Part shown: positions 1 through 8,623 of the stretch, in pieces
How positions within the stretch are numbered: position 1 is the stretch's first letter
Layout of the letters: every line of letters starts with the position of its first letter
DNA from: Chloroflexota bacterium
GTDB taxonomy: Bacteria; Chloroflexota; Dehalococcoidia; Lucifugimonadales; SAR202-VII-2
Length of the DNA stretch: 64,000 nucleotides
NCBI GenBank assembly: GCA_003228115.1
Contig: QEVV01000002.1
Coordinates: 1 to 64,000, forward strand
Reading direction: 5' to 3'
Position numbers and translations under genes: made by a program
The notes under the pieces: model-generated
The model's input: the letters and a program-made list of their open reading frames with translations, nothing else
Told to the model about the DNA's origin: nothing
Databases searched by the model: none

Positions 1-646
<646 letters not shown>

Positions 647-823
647 GGGAGATAACTACTCCCAGGTCGGTCGGTGGGTGGCCGTTTTGGCCCCACTGTG
701 TAGAAGCCGGAACCCCGACTCGTCGGGGCGGAGCTCCTCAGTGGATGTCGGCGGCCCTTGTATTCCCATCGTTGGTCCTGTGCTTCTGAGCGCTTTCTTT
801 CCACTCTTCTGTTGTTAAGGGCA

Positions 824-850
824 GGGCGTCCTTCTGGGGACGCCCTTTTT
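824..850 (+). terminator. Intrinsic terminator after 16S rRNA
   Basis: Perfect 8-bp stem GGGCGTCC (824-831) / GGACGCCC (838-845) with a 6-base loop, followed directly by TTTTT. It lies between the 16S 3' end and the next start codon, so it should end the rRNA transcript and confirms that 16S is transcribed without 23S. The spacer 644-823 holds a second small GC hairpin near 713-728 and no recognisable tRNA. Confidence 0.88.
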
Positions 851-881
851 ATTTGTCACGCGTATTGATCCGGAGTTGCCC

Positions 882-1787
882 ATGGCGATTCAGCCTTCTC
901 ACCCTGAAGACGCTTTCTTACGAGAAGCAGAGGCTTTTGCCGTGGATCTGGCCAGGGACGCTGGCCGCATGCTCATGGGCTACTTCCGTCGGCCTCTGGA
1001 CGTGTCCTACAAGTCTCCCGGCCAACGCAGTCCTGTCACTGACGCCGACAAAGCCGCTGAAGACTTCCTGCAAGCAGCCATCCTCAAACGCTATCCAGAC
1101 CACGTCATGCTTGGCGAGGAGGGGTCCGGTAAGGATTCACCCCCAGCCGAGTTCACTTGGGCAGTCGATCCGTTGGATGGCACAACCAACTTCCTTAATG
1201 GAGTGCCTATCTTCGGATCGGCCATAGGCTTGCTCTGGCGCGGTCAACCAATTGTGGGTGTCATCTTCCTGCCTTGGCCGGGGCAACCAGACGGATTCCT
1301 ATTCCATGCTCGGCACGGCGGCGGCGCCTTCATTGGGGACGACCCTATCCATGTAGTACCTCAGCCGGAACCTAAGCCTACCGGTCTGGTAGCCGTGCCG
1401 GCCTCCTTTCGGCGCATGTTCCACATTCCGCCCAAGATGCGTTCCCGCATGGGAGAGTTCCGGGGGTCCGGCAGCATTGCTTACGAGATGGCCATGGTGG
1501 CTTGTGGTTCGATGCAATATGCCCTATTCACCGGACCACGCATCTGGGACGTTGCTGCCGGCGTAGTGTTGGTGCGGGAAGCCGGAGGCACGGTTCTTGA
1601 GCTCCACAAGCGGCGCTGGGAGCCGCTGAAGCAGTTCGGAGTCAGCCCGCTGCCTGGTCAGGAAGAACTGAGGAACTGGCGCCTTGCTGAAGTGGCAGGC
1701 AATCCGCAGATGGTCGACTTTGTTACCAAAACCCTTCACCGCCGCCGTCAACTCCCCTTCCGTCGCTGGCTCAGCAAGATCAAGTAA
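882..1787 (+). CDS. Inositol monophosphatase family protein
   Basis: Mg-dependent sugar-phosphate phosphatase of the IMPase/FBPase superfamily, 301 residues. The family signatures are all present: GEEG (Glu79, Glu80), DPLDGTTNF (Asp96, Asp99) and WDVAAG (Asp223) near the C-terminus, which together ligate the catalytic metals. The ATG at 882 is preferred over the TTG at 876 because GGAG (872-875) lies 6 bases before the ATG and abuts the TTG. The C-terminal ~60 residues are longer than in short family members. Substrate (myo-inositol-1-P, fructose-1,6-bisP or PAP) cannot be settled from sequence alone. It is monocistronic, preceded by the rRNA terminator and followed by a 343-base gap. Confidence 0.9.
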   Translation: MAIQPSHPEDAFLREAEAFAVDLARDAGRMLMGYFRRPLDVSYKSPGQRSPVTDADKAAEDFLQAAILKRYPDHVMLGEEGSGKDSPPAEFTWAVDPLDGTTNFLNGVPIFGSAIGLLWRGQPIVGVIFLPWPGQPDGFLFHARHGGGAFIGDDPIHVVPQPEPKPTGLVAVPASFRRMFHIPPKMRSRMGEFRGSGSIAYEMAMVACGSMQYALFTGPRIWDVAAGVVLVREAGGTVLELHKRRWEPLKQFGVSPLPGQEELRNWRLAEVAGNPQMVDFVTKTLHRRRQLPFRRWLSKIK

Positions 1788-2130
1788 CCGCCGAGCATTG
1801 CCCTCTTGGCGCCGTGCTAACGAAACGCAGCGCATTCCACCGTCGGTCAGAGCCAGCCCAACCTCTTAGCCCGCCGCACCCACCAGTCGATTCGCCTGCC
1901 GCCCAGACCGTGTGCACCTCCTATCGCCGATACTTCCACCGGCATCGACGCAGCCCGACAATCAATATTTGGCACCAATGGCTCATGGCCCATGACCAAT
2001 TATCTATCCATTATTGTAAGATTTTCTGCATTTTCATGGCAGAACATCTTTACAATGCTCGCAGCATAGCTGTACTATCGGACTAGATGACCTCAGAAAG
2101 GGGGAAAGGCTTTCTAAGGAGGCGGTAGAT
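1788..2130. other. Intergenic region, 343 bp, with a probable promoter at its right end
   Basis: No credible gene: open stretches here have no ribosome binding site and no recognisable protein pattern. The right half (about 1960-2080) is more AT-rich than the surroundings and holds the promoter listed separately. I see no clear terminator for the upstream phosphatase gene. Confidence 0.6.
2049..2078 (+). promoter_or_regulatory. Predicted sigma-70-type promoter for the 2131 ORF
   Basis: -35 TTTACA (2049-2054) and -10 TACTAT (2073-2078) with an 18-base spacer, about 50 bases before the start codon at 2131. The -35 matches 5 of 6 consensus positions and the -10 matches 4 of 6. The location in an AT-rich patch after a gap supports it. 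Confidence 0.45.
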
Positions 2131-2361
2131 ATGTTGCACGCATTGCCCTTTGTGACTTCGGCGGTGACGGACGATCTTCTGAGAGCTACCAGGCGCCTGG
2201 AGCAAGCCTCGCACGAGTCTTGGGTCGTGGACTGGCAGAGACTCGTGTTAGTATGCTCCCATGGGGTTCAAATGAACCCGCAGTCAGCAGTCAGCGCCTC
2301 TCAGGACGGATTGCACTCCATCGTTGAAGCCCGGCATGACGTTGCCGGAGTCATGGTCTGA
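2131..2361 (+). CDS. Small hypothetical protein (76 aa)
   Basis: No family recognised. The case for a real gene is local: a near-perfect ribosome binding site AAGGAGG (2116-2122) sits 8 bases before the ATG, and a plausible promoter lies upstream. The product has no signal peptide, no membrane segment and no Cys-pair motif. It looks mixed helical in the N-terminal half and polar in the C-terminal half. It ends just before the open frame of the MerR-type regulator, so the two may be co-transcribed, perhaps with this ORF acting as a leader. An alternative is that only the leader translation matters and the peptide has no function. Confidence 0.5.
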   Translation: MLHALPFVTSAVTDDLLRATRRLEQASHESWVVDWQRLVLVCSHGVQMNPQSAVSASQDGLHSIVEARHDVAGVMV

Positions 2362-2429
2362 CCAGACCAGCGGGAAGTCTGCAGTTCGAAAGACCGAGAG
2401 GGGCCTCGGGCGCTCTAAGGGGGGAAGCC

Positions 2430-2750
2430 ATCGAGGACCTTTTCGTCGGGAAATACTCGATCAGTGTCGTCGCGAATCTCACAGGTGTGCCAGAGCATAG
2501 GCTCCGGGCCTTTGAGAATGCTGGCCTGTTCGAACCGCACCGCACCGAGGGAGGCACCCGCCTCTATTCGGACGCAGACTTGGAGTTGATTCAGCGGATT
2601 GCTGAATTGGCTGACCGGGGCATCAACTACGCAGGTATCCGGGAAATCCTGGAGATCACGGAAGTGGCCCTGTCTGAAGAGTCCGAGGAAGATTCAGAAG
2701 AAGAAGAGGCCTCCACGGTGTTGGAGGCCCCGCAAAAAGATGAAATCTAG
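2430..2750 (+). CDS. MerR/HspR-type transcriptional regulator, start codon unclear
   Basis: The winged-helix MerR pattern is clear: ISVVANLTGVPEHRLRAFE, then AGLFEPHRTEGGTRLYS, DLELIQRIAEL and a GINYAGIREIL helix. A strongly acidic tail (EESEEDSEEEE) follows. The frame is open from 2340, but the only canonical start is GTG 2487, which would cut off the first DNA-binding helix. The coordinates here assume initiation at ATC 2430, 5 bases after the purine run AAGGGGGG (2417-2424); this start is an inference. An AUU/AUC start, an upstream translational fusion or a consensus error are all possible. There is no metal-binding Cys set, so it is more like the heat-shock HspR group than metal sensors. 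No dnaK genes are adjacent. Confidence 0.75.
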   Translation: MEDLFVGKYSISVVANLTGVPEHRLRAFENAGLFEPHRTEGGTRLYSDADLELIQRIAELADRGINYAGIREILEITEVALSEESEEDSEEEEASTVLEAPQKDEI

Positions 2751-2902
2751 ACCCAACCGAAAAGAAACCCGGAAGACGCCTAGGCTCCTTCCCTTGAGGG
2801 AAGCCATCCGCCAGACCGCGCCCGACATGGAGGCCTGAGCCGGAACAGTAGCCAAAAGCGGTCGCCGTCTCCTTTTCGCCCATGGTCCCTAAGGGTGATG
2901 TT

Positions 2903-3808
2903 ATGGAGTGGTTGCTGCTGTCTGTTTTGAGCACTCTGTCCTTTTCTGCCTACACCATCCTCCAGAAGCTGACGTTCCAGAGATACCTAGGCAACGTCTT
3001 CGCATACGCCTTCTTGGGCGCCGTCCTTCACCTTTCCATCGCCGTTGTCATCCTTCTTCTTGATCCTGTTCGCATCCCATGGACGTCTGGGCCGTTCCTG
3101 ACGATACTGACGGCTGGCCTGATCCACGGTTGCTTCACCCTCATGATGTTCACTGTTGTCCAAAGGGAGCCCGAGGTGACCCGGGTCATGCCCGTCATTG
3201 ATACCTACCCTATCTTCGTCGCCGTCATGGCTGTTCTCTTCCTTGGGGAAGCCTTCACGGTGCCCACATTCCTAGCCGTCGGTCTGGTCGTCGGCGGAGC
3301 GCTTGTCGCTTCCTGGCACAGGGGCTTGCCTGGAGAGAGAATCAAACAGGCGCGCACCTTGCTCATTATGATCGGGGTCAGTTTTTGCATCGGCGTCTAT
3401 ACCATACTGTCCAAGTATGCCCTATCAGGGCTCGACATCTGGCAGGCGTATGCTCTATCCAGCATCGCCTCTGCGCCGGTCTTTGCACTGGCCGTTCACC
3501 ATTTCCGGGCCTGGCCCGACGTCCGTCGCGCCCTCGCTCAGCCCAAGGTGGTGGCGATAGCGGCCTCAGGGCACTTCATGCTCTTCCTGGCCTTCATCGT
3601 CGGACTGCTGGCGTTCACAATGGGGCCCGTGACCCTATCCTCCGCCGTGATGGCATCCCGGCCCTTGGTCGTGTTGGGCTATGTAGCCGTAATCAACGTT
3701 GCCTTCCCCAATCTGATGACGGAGCGGTTAATGGGAAGCGGCTTCCTAAGAAAGGGATTGGCAGCGGCGATGGTCACTGCGGGGGTCGGAGCTATGGCCT
3801 TTGTTTAG
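2903..3808 (+). CDS. EamA/DMT-family transporter
   Basis: An integral membrane protein of about 301 residues with ten predicted hydrophobic helices in two five-helix halves, the layout of the drug/metabolite transporter (EamA) superfamily. The first half ends with the typical FLGE-x-F pattern (AVLFLGEAF) that precedes TM5 in EamA domains. The ATG at 2903 is preferred over ATG 2882 because AAGGG (2891-2895) lies at good spacing before 2903, while 2882 has no ribosome binding site. Substrates in this family range from amino acids to nucleotide sugars and cannot be predicted here. It is convergent with the minus-strand gene at 3833, with only 24 bases between stops. Confidence 0.88.
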   Translation: MEWLLLSVLSTLSFSAYTILQKLTFQRYLGNVFAYAFLGAVLHLSIAVVILLLDPVRIPWTSGPFLTILTAGLIHGCFTLMMFTVVQREPEVTRVMPVIDTYPIFVAVMAVLFLGEAFTVPTFLAVGLVVGGALVASWHRGLPGERIKQARTLLIMIGVSFCIGVYTILSKYALSGLDIWQAYALSSIASAPVFALAVHHFRAWPDVRRALAQPKVVAIAASGHFMLFLAFIVGLLAFTMGPVTLSSAVMASRPLVVLGYVAVINVAFPNLMTERLMGSGFLRKGLAAAMVTAGVGAMAFV

Positions 3809-3832
3809 CCGCTCCGCTACAGCGCCTGCCGC

Positions 3833-4567
3833 CTAGAGCCAGGGCCAAGGGACGCTACGGCGGGAAAGCGGGTAAGGGAACACCGGGTGTTCCAGGACAC
3901 CCTCAATCCGGTCCTGGAGAGCCTGGTACTCCGCGGGAGAGATCCAATCCTTGACGATAGCTGCGGGTTCGCGGTGCGCTGCCAGATCCAGCATCAACGC
4001 CTCGCACTGCTCCAACAGATCTTGCGGTATAGGCTCCTGGGCGAAGTCCCAAACTACCGTCCTCAATTTCATCTGCTCGTGGAACGCCAGTCCGTGGTCA
4101 ATGCCCCACACTCGCTCATCCAAACGTCCCAGAAGGAAATGTGACGCTTTGCGGTCAGCCTGGTTGGTAATAACGTCGAACAGGCAGATACGCTTCACCT
4201 CGGCCTCGAATTGCTCCCTCATGGTGAAGTAATGGTTCCTTGGGTCGTGGTCAATGTACAGCAGCACTGCCCCAGGCCCGAAAGGTCCGTCCCTCACCAC
4301 ACTTGGCGGAACAAAATCCCATCCCAAGGCGCTGGACAGCAAATAGCAGGCGTATTCCCGCTTATGGAGCGTGCCGTCAGGAAAGTCCCAAAGAGGCGCC
4401 TCACCGGAGGCGGGTTTGTAGATCGCCCGGCATTCGACTTGCCCATCACGGCACACGTCTATGAGGAACGTATAGTTGGATCCGGCGGGCACAAGCCGGG
4501 GGTTGGCTAGGTCGCTGTGCTCCAACAGATCCAGAGCGTCAGGCAGCGCGAGTTCCCTGCTGGACAT
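3833..4567 (-). CDS. SCO1664-family protein (PI3/PI4-kinase-like fold)
   Basis: A 244-residue protein matching the SCO1664/TIGR03843 family known mainly from Actinobacteria. It shows a kinase-like arrangement: GSNYTFL near residue 30, the YKP lysine motif (AIYKPASGE), and the catalytic-loop-like DVITNQADRKASH, followed by GIDHGLAFH. These resemble the HxD and DxG elements of lipid and protein kinases in reduced form. Biochemical function is unproven in the family. It is 4 bases downstream of the DUF3090 gene on the same strand, the same pairing seen in actinobacterial genomes, so the two are likely one functional unit. Confidence 0.88.
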   Translation of the reverse strand: MSSRELALPDALDLLEHSDLANPRLVPAGSNYTFLIDVCRDGQVECRAIYKPASGEAPLWDFPDGTLHKREYACYLLSSALGWDFVPPSVVRDGPFGPGAVLLYIDHDPRNHYFTMREQFEAEVKRICLFDVITNQADRKASHFLLGRLDERVWGIDHGLAFHEQMKLRTVVWDFAQEPIPQDLLEQCEALMLDLAAHREPAAIVKDWISPAEYQALQDRIEGVLEHPVFPYPLSRRSVPWPWL

Positions 4568-4571
4568 GGGG

Positions 4572-5099
4572 TCAGGCGTCCTGCGCCTCTATATCCATGG
4601 AATGGTGACCATTGGACTTGGGACAGATATGTCCTTCCTCGTCCATGGGACCGTGGCAGAGTGGGCAGCGAGGCCGTCCTGACGAGCAGACCTTGAGAGC
4701 TTCATCTGCAAGCTCTTGGAACTCCCGAGGAGTGCCCCACCAGCGAAGGGTGGGGGATTCTTCGTCATCAGTCTCTTCGTCGTAGGCCATCACCGAAATG
4801 AGGTCAGTTTCTGAACTGCGCCCCAGGGCCAGGTTTCCCACCTTGAACTCTACAGTGGACGAGGCGGACGGCCCAGCTTCTGCGTCATCGGGGACATCCC
4901 GCGTTCCCGATTCTTCGTGCTCTCCAAGAACTCTGTGAATGGCCAAGGCCAGAGCGTAAAGCTGCTCCTTGTCCAGCCAGAGGCATGCTGACCCCACCGG
5001 GGCGTCAACCAAAAGTCTGAAGAAACGATGGCCTGGTTCGCCTACGGAGTCTGCGGTTACGCTACTAGCATGGCCAAATTCGTGTTGCGCTGGGCTCAT
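4572..5099 (-). CDS. DUF3090 family protein with C-terminal zinc-ribbon-like motif
   Basis: A 175-residue member of DUF3090 (TIGR03847). The N-terminus has the family pattern EFGHASSVTADSVGEPGHRFF, the middle is an acidic linker, and the C-terminus carries CPLCHGPMDEEGHICPKSNG. The three Cys and nearby His suggest a zinc site. In Actinobacteria this family sits beside the SCO1664-like protein and often a phosphatase, in the mycothiol ligase neighbourhood; the phosphatase and ligase are absent here. Function is unknown. It is the first gene of a two-gene minus-strand unit; the ATG at 5099 follows an AT-rich region. Confidence 0.88.
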   Translation of the reverse strand: MSPAQHEFGHASSVTADSVGEPGHRFFRLLVDAPVGSACLWLDKEQLYALALAIHRVLGEHEESGTRDVPDDAEAGPSASSTVEFKVGNLALGRSSETDLISVMAYDEETDDEESPTLRWWGTPREFQELADEALKVCSSGRPRCPLCHGPMDEEGHICPKSNGHHSMDIEAQDA

Positions 5100-5139
5100 A
5101 TATCAATAATTACTGTGGAGGATGGGCGCGTGACGGGCT

Positions 5140-6210
5140 TCATTGGCGTTGTGCCAGCCGCGCCTTGAGAAAGTCGATAGCATTCGTAGGGGACGGGTCT
5201 ATCCCGTTCAATAGCCCCAGATAGTAACTAGTGTAGTCCCCCATCACGATGGAACTCAACAGGTGAGCGAGGGGAAACGTTCCTCGGCCTTCGGTCATGG
5301 AGTAGGGTACGCCCACCTGACGAAGCAATTCTCCCGTTGCCTGGTAGCGCTTTAGCGTCCGTGGGTGCAGGAACGGAGAAGCCAGCATAACGATCGCAAT
5401 TCGGCCTGAAGGATCAGGCGTCGGGTAGCCTACCACAGAAGAATGATTGGCCTCCGGCATCTCCTCCGCAAAGGCCCAGCCCTTGGCATTCTCATTGATC
5501 TGAGCCTTCCAGCGATAAGCAGCGCTCTTGAGCAATCCAGCACCGTAGATCACGACAATCTTGCCATGCACCATGCAGGCCAGGCTCTTTGCCCCGTTTC
5601 GAGCCGTGGGCACATCCTCGCCTAGGTCGTTTATCCTAGAGCGGAGCACGGCAATAGCCTCTTCCACTTGCTCTTGTTGGTCTCGTACGAGCTTTAGCCG
5701 CTGAAGTGCCGCCAACGGCGCCAGTAGAGCGTATCCCAGGGCAGTGCGCGGCTCTCCGCTGTAGTCCACCGTGAAGACTGGGTATCCTTCGGCAAAGGCG
5801 TGCTCCCCAAGCTTTCCGCCGCTGGTTATGCAGAGAATCTTGCAACCACGCATCCGCGCCTGATGGAACGCCGATAGCGATTCTTCCGTGTTGCCGGAGT
5901 AGCTGGAGACAATGACCAACGCCCGCTCATCAGCGTGACGGGGCAAGCTATAGTCTCGGCACACAAATACGGGTGGCGCACTCTCCGGAGCGAGCAGGTC
6001 CGTCAGAAGGGCGCCACCAATAGCGGAGCCCCCCATACCTGCCACGACAACCTTGTCCACTGCGGCATAGGACTTGGGAAGCGACAGTTGCAGGCCTTGA
6101 TCCCAAGCTCGCTGGCACTGGTCGGCGAGGCCCGCGAGGCGATCGCGAAAGCGGGTCGGGTCCAACTGATCGTACGTAGCGGGGCTGTCGAGTATTTCCG
6201 TGAAATTCAA
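5140..6210 (-). CDS. Bifunctional phosphoglucose/phosphomannose isomerase
   Basis: Interconverts fructose-6-phosphate with glucose-6-phosphate and mannose-6-phosphate. The 356-residue protein fits the PGI/PMI family (TIGR02128) rather than classical Pgi. It has two SIS domains: VVVAGMGGSAIGG and IVSSYSGNTEES in the first, and VVIYGAGLLKSAAYRWKAQI and ENAKGWAFAEEMPEANHS in the second. The Ser/Thr-rich SYSGNT loop binds the phosphate, and the EMPEANH region supplies catalytic Glu and His. Its start codon overlaps the stop of the flippase-like gene by 4 bases (ATGA), so the two are translationally coupled. It probably links glycolysis to cell-envelope sugar synthesis. Confidence 0.93.
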   Translation of the reverse strand: MNFTEILDSPATYDQLDPTRFRDRLAGLADQCQRAWDQGLQLSLPKSYAAVDKVVVAGMGGSAIGGALLTDLLAPESAPPVFVCRDYSLPRHADERALVIVSSYSGNTEESLSAFHQARMRGCKILCITSGGKLGEHAFAEGYPVFTVDYSGEPRTALGYALLAPLAALQRLKLVRDQQEQVEEAIAVLRSRINDLGEDVPTARNGAKSLACMVHGKIVVIYGAGLLKSAAYRWKAQINENAKGWAFAEEMPEANHSSVVGYPTPDPSGRIAIVMLASPFLHPRTLKRYQATGELLRQVGVPYSMTEGRGTFPLAHLLSSIVMGDYTSYYLGLLNGIDPSPTNAIDFLKARLAQRQ

Positions 6211-7277
6211 AGTCTGGCCTCAGGGTTGGCAACAGGTGTCGATCCCTTCAACTGCCTACGGGCTTCTCGAACGATGAAGAAGAGCCCGCCGAACACCACA
6301 ATGCTGAGATAGGTAATAGTACGATCGAGGAGGGCTACGGCAACCGCTTGGGTTTGGCTGAGACGCAGCATCAGCAGGCCAACCATTCCAGGGCCAGAGA
6401 GACCCAGCCCACCCGGAGTGATCGGTATCGCCGTCAGAACAGAGTGCGTCATGCTAACGAACACTATCATGGAAAAGGGAAGGGTGAAGCCAAGGGCTTG
6501 AACTACAAAATAGAGCCGGGCCACTTCGCATGCCCAGGCGGCCAGACCCAGCGCACTCACCAGCGGAAGCTGCTTGAGGCTGAGCAGCGCTCCCTGATGA
6601 AAGCGTTGATAGGTCTCCTGAATCCGAACTGGGAACCTGCCAGCCAATCTGAGCCCAAATTGGCGCATGAACAGCAGAATCAAGCCTGCCGCCGCCATGA
6701 GCCCGAAGGCGATCAAAAGAAACTTGGCGAAAGACCCAATTTCGCCCGTCGCGGCGGCAAACAGCACCGCTGCTCCCAGCAATCCAAACACCAGAAAAAG
6801 ATCCAAGGCCCTCTCGGTCAAAATGGTGCCCGCTGTACGGCTGAAGCTGGCGCCCGTGGCCTCTGACACAAGGTATGTCCGGTAGGCCTCTCCCAGACGG
6901 AAGATGGTTATTGAGTTGGCAAACCATCCCAACAGAATATAGGAAGAGCAAGCCATGAGCCCTGGAACCGGATGCTCCCCTCCCCGTTGGGCTTCCACGT
7001 TTTTCATCATGACGCGCCAACGGAATCCTCGCGCGACGAAGCTCAGGTAGTAGATGGCCATTGCGCTGCCGTACAGCAACGGGTTGCTCTCACTGAGGTT
7101 ACGGCCCACTTCTTCCAGGTCTATATCGAAGCGGGTGAACAGAAAAGCCAGGAACGCACCCGCCAACACAAAAGCAATGAGGGTTGGCGCCGAAAGTGCC
7201 CGGCGTCGCAGAGTCCTGCCTGAACCCTTCTCTCTTTCTTGGTCCATCCCGCCTTGGTTCGCCCCTTGAGAGCTCAT
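6207..7277 (-). CDS. Flippase-like / LPG-synthase transmembrane-domain protein (UPF0104)
   Basis: A polytopic membrane protein of 356 residues with about eight hydrophobic helices. It has the hallmark pattern of the YbhN/AglD/MprF-flippase family: RGFRWRVMM after TM2, and ILTERALDLFLVFGLLG in the middle. The basic N-terminal tail (GSGRTLRRRALS) is cytosolic. Members are thought to flip lipid-linked molecules, but the substrate here is unknown. An alternative start at ATG 7247 has a purine-rich AAGGCGGG upstream. It is the first gene of the pair with the hexose-phosphate isomerase, which may hint at glycolipid or envelope work. Confidence 0.85.
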   Translation of the reverse strand: MSSQGANQGGMDQEREKGSGRTLRRRALSAPTLIAFVLAGAFLAFLFTRFDIDLEEVGRNLSESNPLLYGSAMAIYYLSFVARGFRWRVMMKNVEAQRGGEHPVPGLMACSSYILLGWFANSITIFRLGEAYRTYLVSEATGASFSRTAGTILTERALDLFLVFGLLGAAVLFAAATGEIGSFAKFLLIAFGLMAAAGLILLFMRQFGLRLAGRFPVRIQETYQRFHQGALLSLKQLPLVSALGLAAWACEVARLYFVVQALGFTLPFSMIVFVSMTHSVLTAIPITPGGLGLSGPGMVGLLMLRLSQTQAVAVALLDRTITYLSIVVFGGLFFIVREARRQLKGSTPVANPEARL

Positions 7278-7311
7278 CTGTGACGCCTTGCGCCTTTGCC
7301 TTGAAACATAG

Positions 7312-8064
7312 TCATACGCTTTTCAGCGGCCGCTTTGCAGGTATGCCGGCCCGCCGCGGATACTTGTCTGGAGTTTGTGCTAGCTTCCTTACCACAACCA
7401 ACACTCTGTCACCGCCCAATACATCTATGGAGACAACATCTTCAACCTGCGATCCCAGCAAAACGGCAACTCCCCTACCCTCACTGATTTGCGGTTGGAT
7501 TTGTCCCTTCATTTGGGCTATGAACAACCCTCCTACTCGAACGAAGGGCAGACAGAGTTCTAAGGCTACAGGAAAGCCGCCCAACGCTCGAGCTACCACC
7601 ACATCGAAGGCGTCCCTATGTTCGAGATTCCGTCCGAAGTCTTCAGCTCGGCCCTGCAGCACCTCAACGTCTGACAGCCCCAACCCGGAGGCAATTTCTC
7701 TCAGGAAGGTTACTTTCTTGCCTGTTGCCTCCAGCAAGGTCAAGCTTATCGCAGGCAGGGCGATCTTGAGGGGTATGCCCGGAAACCCGCCGCCGGTCCC
7801 CACATCCAACAACCGGCCGACAAAGGAAGTACCCTCCGGCAGGACGGTTGCTATAGTCAACGAATCAACGAAGTGGCTTTCTTCTATGTCATCTGGCTGG
7901 ACGATTGCAGTTAGGTTGAAGCGCTTGTTCCACGCCCTTAACCCTAGCGAGTACTGAGCGAAGGCATGCAACTGATCGCCGCTGAGTGCAATCCCCAGAT
8001 GTTCGGCGCCTTCCCTGAGGGAGAGGCGACCGGAGCCGTATTGCGATCTTTCAACGTTGTTCAA
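7312..8064 (-). CDS. rsmG: 16S rRNA (guanine(527)-N7)-methyltransferase RsmG
   Basis: Methylates N7 of G527 in 16S rRNA using S-adenosylmethionine. The 250-residue sequence carries the family's N-terminal NKRFNLTAI, then HFVDSL, the SAM-binding loop LLDVGTGGGFPGIPLKIALP and VARAL. Length is normal for the family (about 210-250). The start is a TTG at 8064, with no strong ribosome binding site; no better in-frame start lies before the conserved block. The gene is not next to mnmG, parA or parB as it often is near oriC, so this is not an obvious origin region. Confidence 0.95.
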   Translation of the reverse strand: MNNVERSQYGSGRLSLREGAEHLGIALSGDQLHAFAQYSLGLRAWNKRFNLTAIVQPDDIEESHFVDSLTIATVLPEGTSFVGRLLDVGTGGGFPGIPLKIALPAISLTLLEATGKKVTFLREIASGLGLSDVEVLQGRAEDFGRNLEHRDAFDVVVARALGGFPVALELCLPFVRVGGLFIAQMKGQIQPQISEGRGVAVLLGSQVEDVVSIDVLGGDRVLVVVRKLAQTPDKYPRRAGIPAKRPLKSV

Positions 8065-8116
8065 AGCTTGGCTGAGTATAGCATCGCCCTTTAGCTACGA
8101 ACAACGAAGGGAGGCG

Positions 8117-8608
8117 TTATCGGATTCTGCTCGTAGCCACAGCGATCGCTATCACGACGATGACGATCGTGAAGGGCTCCAGGACGAACAAGACCTGAGA
8201 TTTGATGATATTCGTGACGACGTATGCAACGACAACGCCTAGCCCAGCCACCACCTGAAGGCCCGTACTGTGCCGGACTCCTATCAATCTTGCTGTGCTC
8301 TCGCCTACCAGGTACGCAACCAGAAGGAAGAAGGCGGCCGACAGAAAGAACGGAAGCCAGATAACCTTGAGGAGCATGAACCCATTGAGAGCGCCCCCTG
8401 CCGCACCAACGCCTACGGCCGCCATCGTGGCCAGAATGAAGTGAGCAGGGGAGACGTCAAAGCCAACAGGCCGCATCTCATTGATACAGACGGGACAACG
8501 AATCCCAACGTCCGTGTGCGTTAGGCACTCGCTGCAGATGGGCCGCCCACAGCGGCCACACTTGAGGTTTGTCTCCCGGCGGGAGTGGCGAAAGCAAGAT
8601 TGAGCCAT
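8117..8608 (-). CDS. Membrane protein with N-terminal B-box-type zinc finger
   Basis: A 163-residue protein. Residues 1-45 form a B-box-like zinc finger: CFRHSRRETNLKCGRCGRP, then CSECLTHTDVGIRC and PVC. The rest is four hydrophobic segments (starting near HFILATMAAVG, and ending in a stretch of Ile/Val). Similar B-box plus transmembrane proteins occur in Actinobacteria and Chloroflexi, often fused to rhomboid proteases, but no rhomboid GxSG motif is present here. It lies between rsmG and plsY on the same strand with short gaps (15 bases to plsY). The role is unknown; the finger could mediate protein contacts at the membrane. Confidence 0.8.
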   Translation of the reverse strand: MAQSCFRHSRRETNLKCGRCGRPICSECLTHTDVGIRCPVCINEMRPVGFDVSPAHFILATMAAVGVGAAGGALNGFMLLKVIWLPFFLSAAFFLLVAYLVGESTARLIGVRHSTGLQVVAGLGVVVAYVVTNIIKSQVLFVLEPFTIVIVVIAIAVATSRIR

Positions 8609-8623
8609 GTTAAGAAAGCCTGA

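Noticed and set aside
7184-7957. Plus-strand 257-residue open frame over rsmG
   Set aside because: Antisense shadow of rsmG and its upstream neighbour; no ribosome binding site or domain pattern.
7312-8064. Replication-origin neighbourhood suggested by rsmG
   Set aside because: No mnmG, parAB, dnaA, or DnaA-box cluster seen nearby.
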